This document shows, one piece after another, positions 63,632 to 64,000 of a DNA stretch of 64,000 bases. The notes below the pieces were generated by a model, which was not told the origin of the DNA, did not search any database, and saw only the letters and a list, made by a program, of their open reading frames with translations. The stretch is from Rhizobium sp. SEMIA4064 (GTDB taxonomy: Bacteria > Pseudomonadota > Alphaproteobacteria > Rhizobiales > Rhizobiaceae), in assembly GCF_003025035.1 (NCBI RefSeq), contig NZ_PYJN01000018.1, forward strand, positions 186,001-250,000, in the 5' to 3' direction. Made by a program: the position numbers and the translations under genes. The stretch's first letter is position 1, and every line of letters starts with the position of its first letter.

Positions 63632-64000
63632 ATGTTGTTCGGGCAATCGCTGTTTCAATCCGTCCTCGATCGTCTCGATGCGGAGGAAGAAAAGTCTGAG
63701 AAGAATGAGGCGGCGCATCGCATCCGCGGCCTCAACGTGAGCTTTGCCGCAACCGTTTTCGGAGGCGAGCCGGCGGCATCCTCCCGTCCGGACGATGCCT
63801 ATGTCGACAATCTCGGCAACGACATCCCCTCGCGCGAGCCAATGCGGCCGGATTCTAAACCGAAAGAGCCGGAGCCGGCGGTCATGCCGGACTATCTCGC
63901 ACGAACCTCGCGGGAAGACGTGGCGGCCGAACTGGAGATCTCTTCGCAGACCACCCTTCAGTCTCTTCACGAAAAACGCCGCGCGTTCGCCAAGGCCAAT
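63632..64000 (+). CDS. Hypothetical protein (3'-truncated by window edge)
   Basis: An open frame from ATG 63632 with GGAGG (63622-63626) five bases upstream, running without a stop to the right edge (123 codons). It is soluble, Glu/Asp- and Pro-rich, beginning MLFGQSLFQSVLDRLDAEEE; the last segment has an alpha-helical look (SREDVAAELEISSQTTLQSL). I do not recognise the family. Confidence 0.7.
   Translation, partial: MLFGQSLFQSVLDRLDAEEEKSEKNEAAHRIRGLNVSFAATVFGGEPAASSRPDDAYVDNLGNDIPSREPMRPDSKPKEPEPAVMPDYLARTSREDVAAELEISSQTTLQSLHEKRRAFAKAN

Overview
The window is chromosome-like DNA of an alphaproteobacterium of the Rhizobium/Agrobacterium group, most likely Rhizobium. The evidence is high GC content, a bacA gene, a chvE-gguA-gguB-gguC sugar cluster with a gbpR-type regulator, a bdhA-xdhA-xdhB-xdhC cluster, and three copies of intergenic palindromic repeats of rhizobial type. 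I see no rRNA, tRNA, insertion sequence, prophage or CRISPR array. Both ends cut through genes.

Left part (1-20 kb). It opens with the end of an Opp/Dpp-type ABC transporter (permease, permease, two ATPases) followed by a 2-keto-3-deoxygluconate kinase. Then come a GT4 glycosyltransferase, an OhrR-type peroxide sensor, the ribosome GTPase gene der with a yfgM-like gene and nnrU, a secreted polysaccharide deacetylase, bacA (the SbmA/BacA peptide transporter), a PadR repressor with an odd duplicated 5' end, methionine aminopeptidase and an LLM flavin oxidoreductase. A minus-strand block follows: GNAT, DoxX-like, SRPBCC, an ECF sigma factor with its YciI partner, LD-carboxypeptidase, OsmC and a sialyltransferase-like protein.

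Middle (20-40 kb). Glycerol kinase is divergent from bdhA. From 23.4 to 37 kb lies a nearly complete purine catabolic set. Xanthine dehydrogenase (xdhABC) makes urate. Guanine deaminase feeds xanthine. The membrane cytochrome urate oxidase PuuD is followed by UraH, UraD, PuuE and AllA. A HepT-like gene with an altered active-site motif sits inside the minus-strand part of this pathway. Next are a DUF1045 protein and a divergent FAD oxidoreductase/MnmD pair whose two start codons share one CATG.

Right part (40-64 kb). A large hybrid histidine kinase, a non-pyrrolysine MttB-family methyltransferase, a small secreted-protein gene broken by an in-frame TGA, a DEAD-box RNA helicase and two EamA transporters lead to a three-gene operon of circularly permuted ATP-grasp, alpha-E and transglutaminase-like proteins. 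After a cupin flanked by two copies of one repeat comes the aldose/L-arabinose region on the minus strand: chvE, gguA, gguB, gguC, an aldehyde dehydrogenase and an IlvD/Edd-type sugar-acid dehydratase, with gbpR divergent from chvE. Together these would import an aldose and carry its aldonate to 2-oxoglutarate.

All functional calls come from reading protein sequences and motifs; no database search was run.
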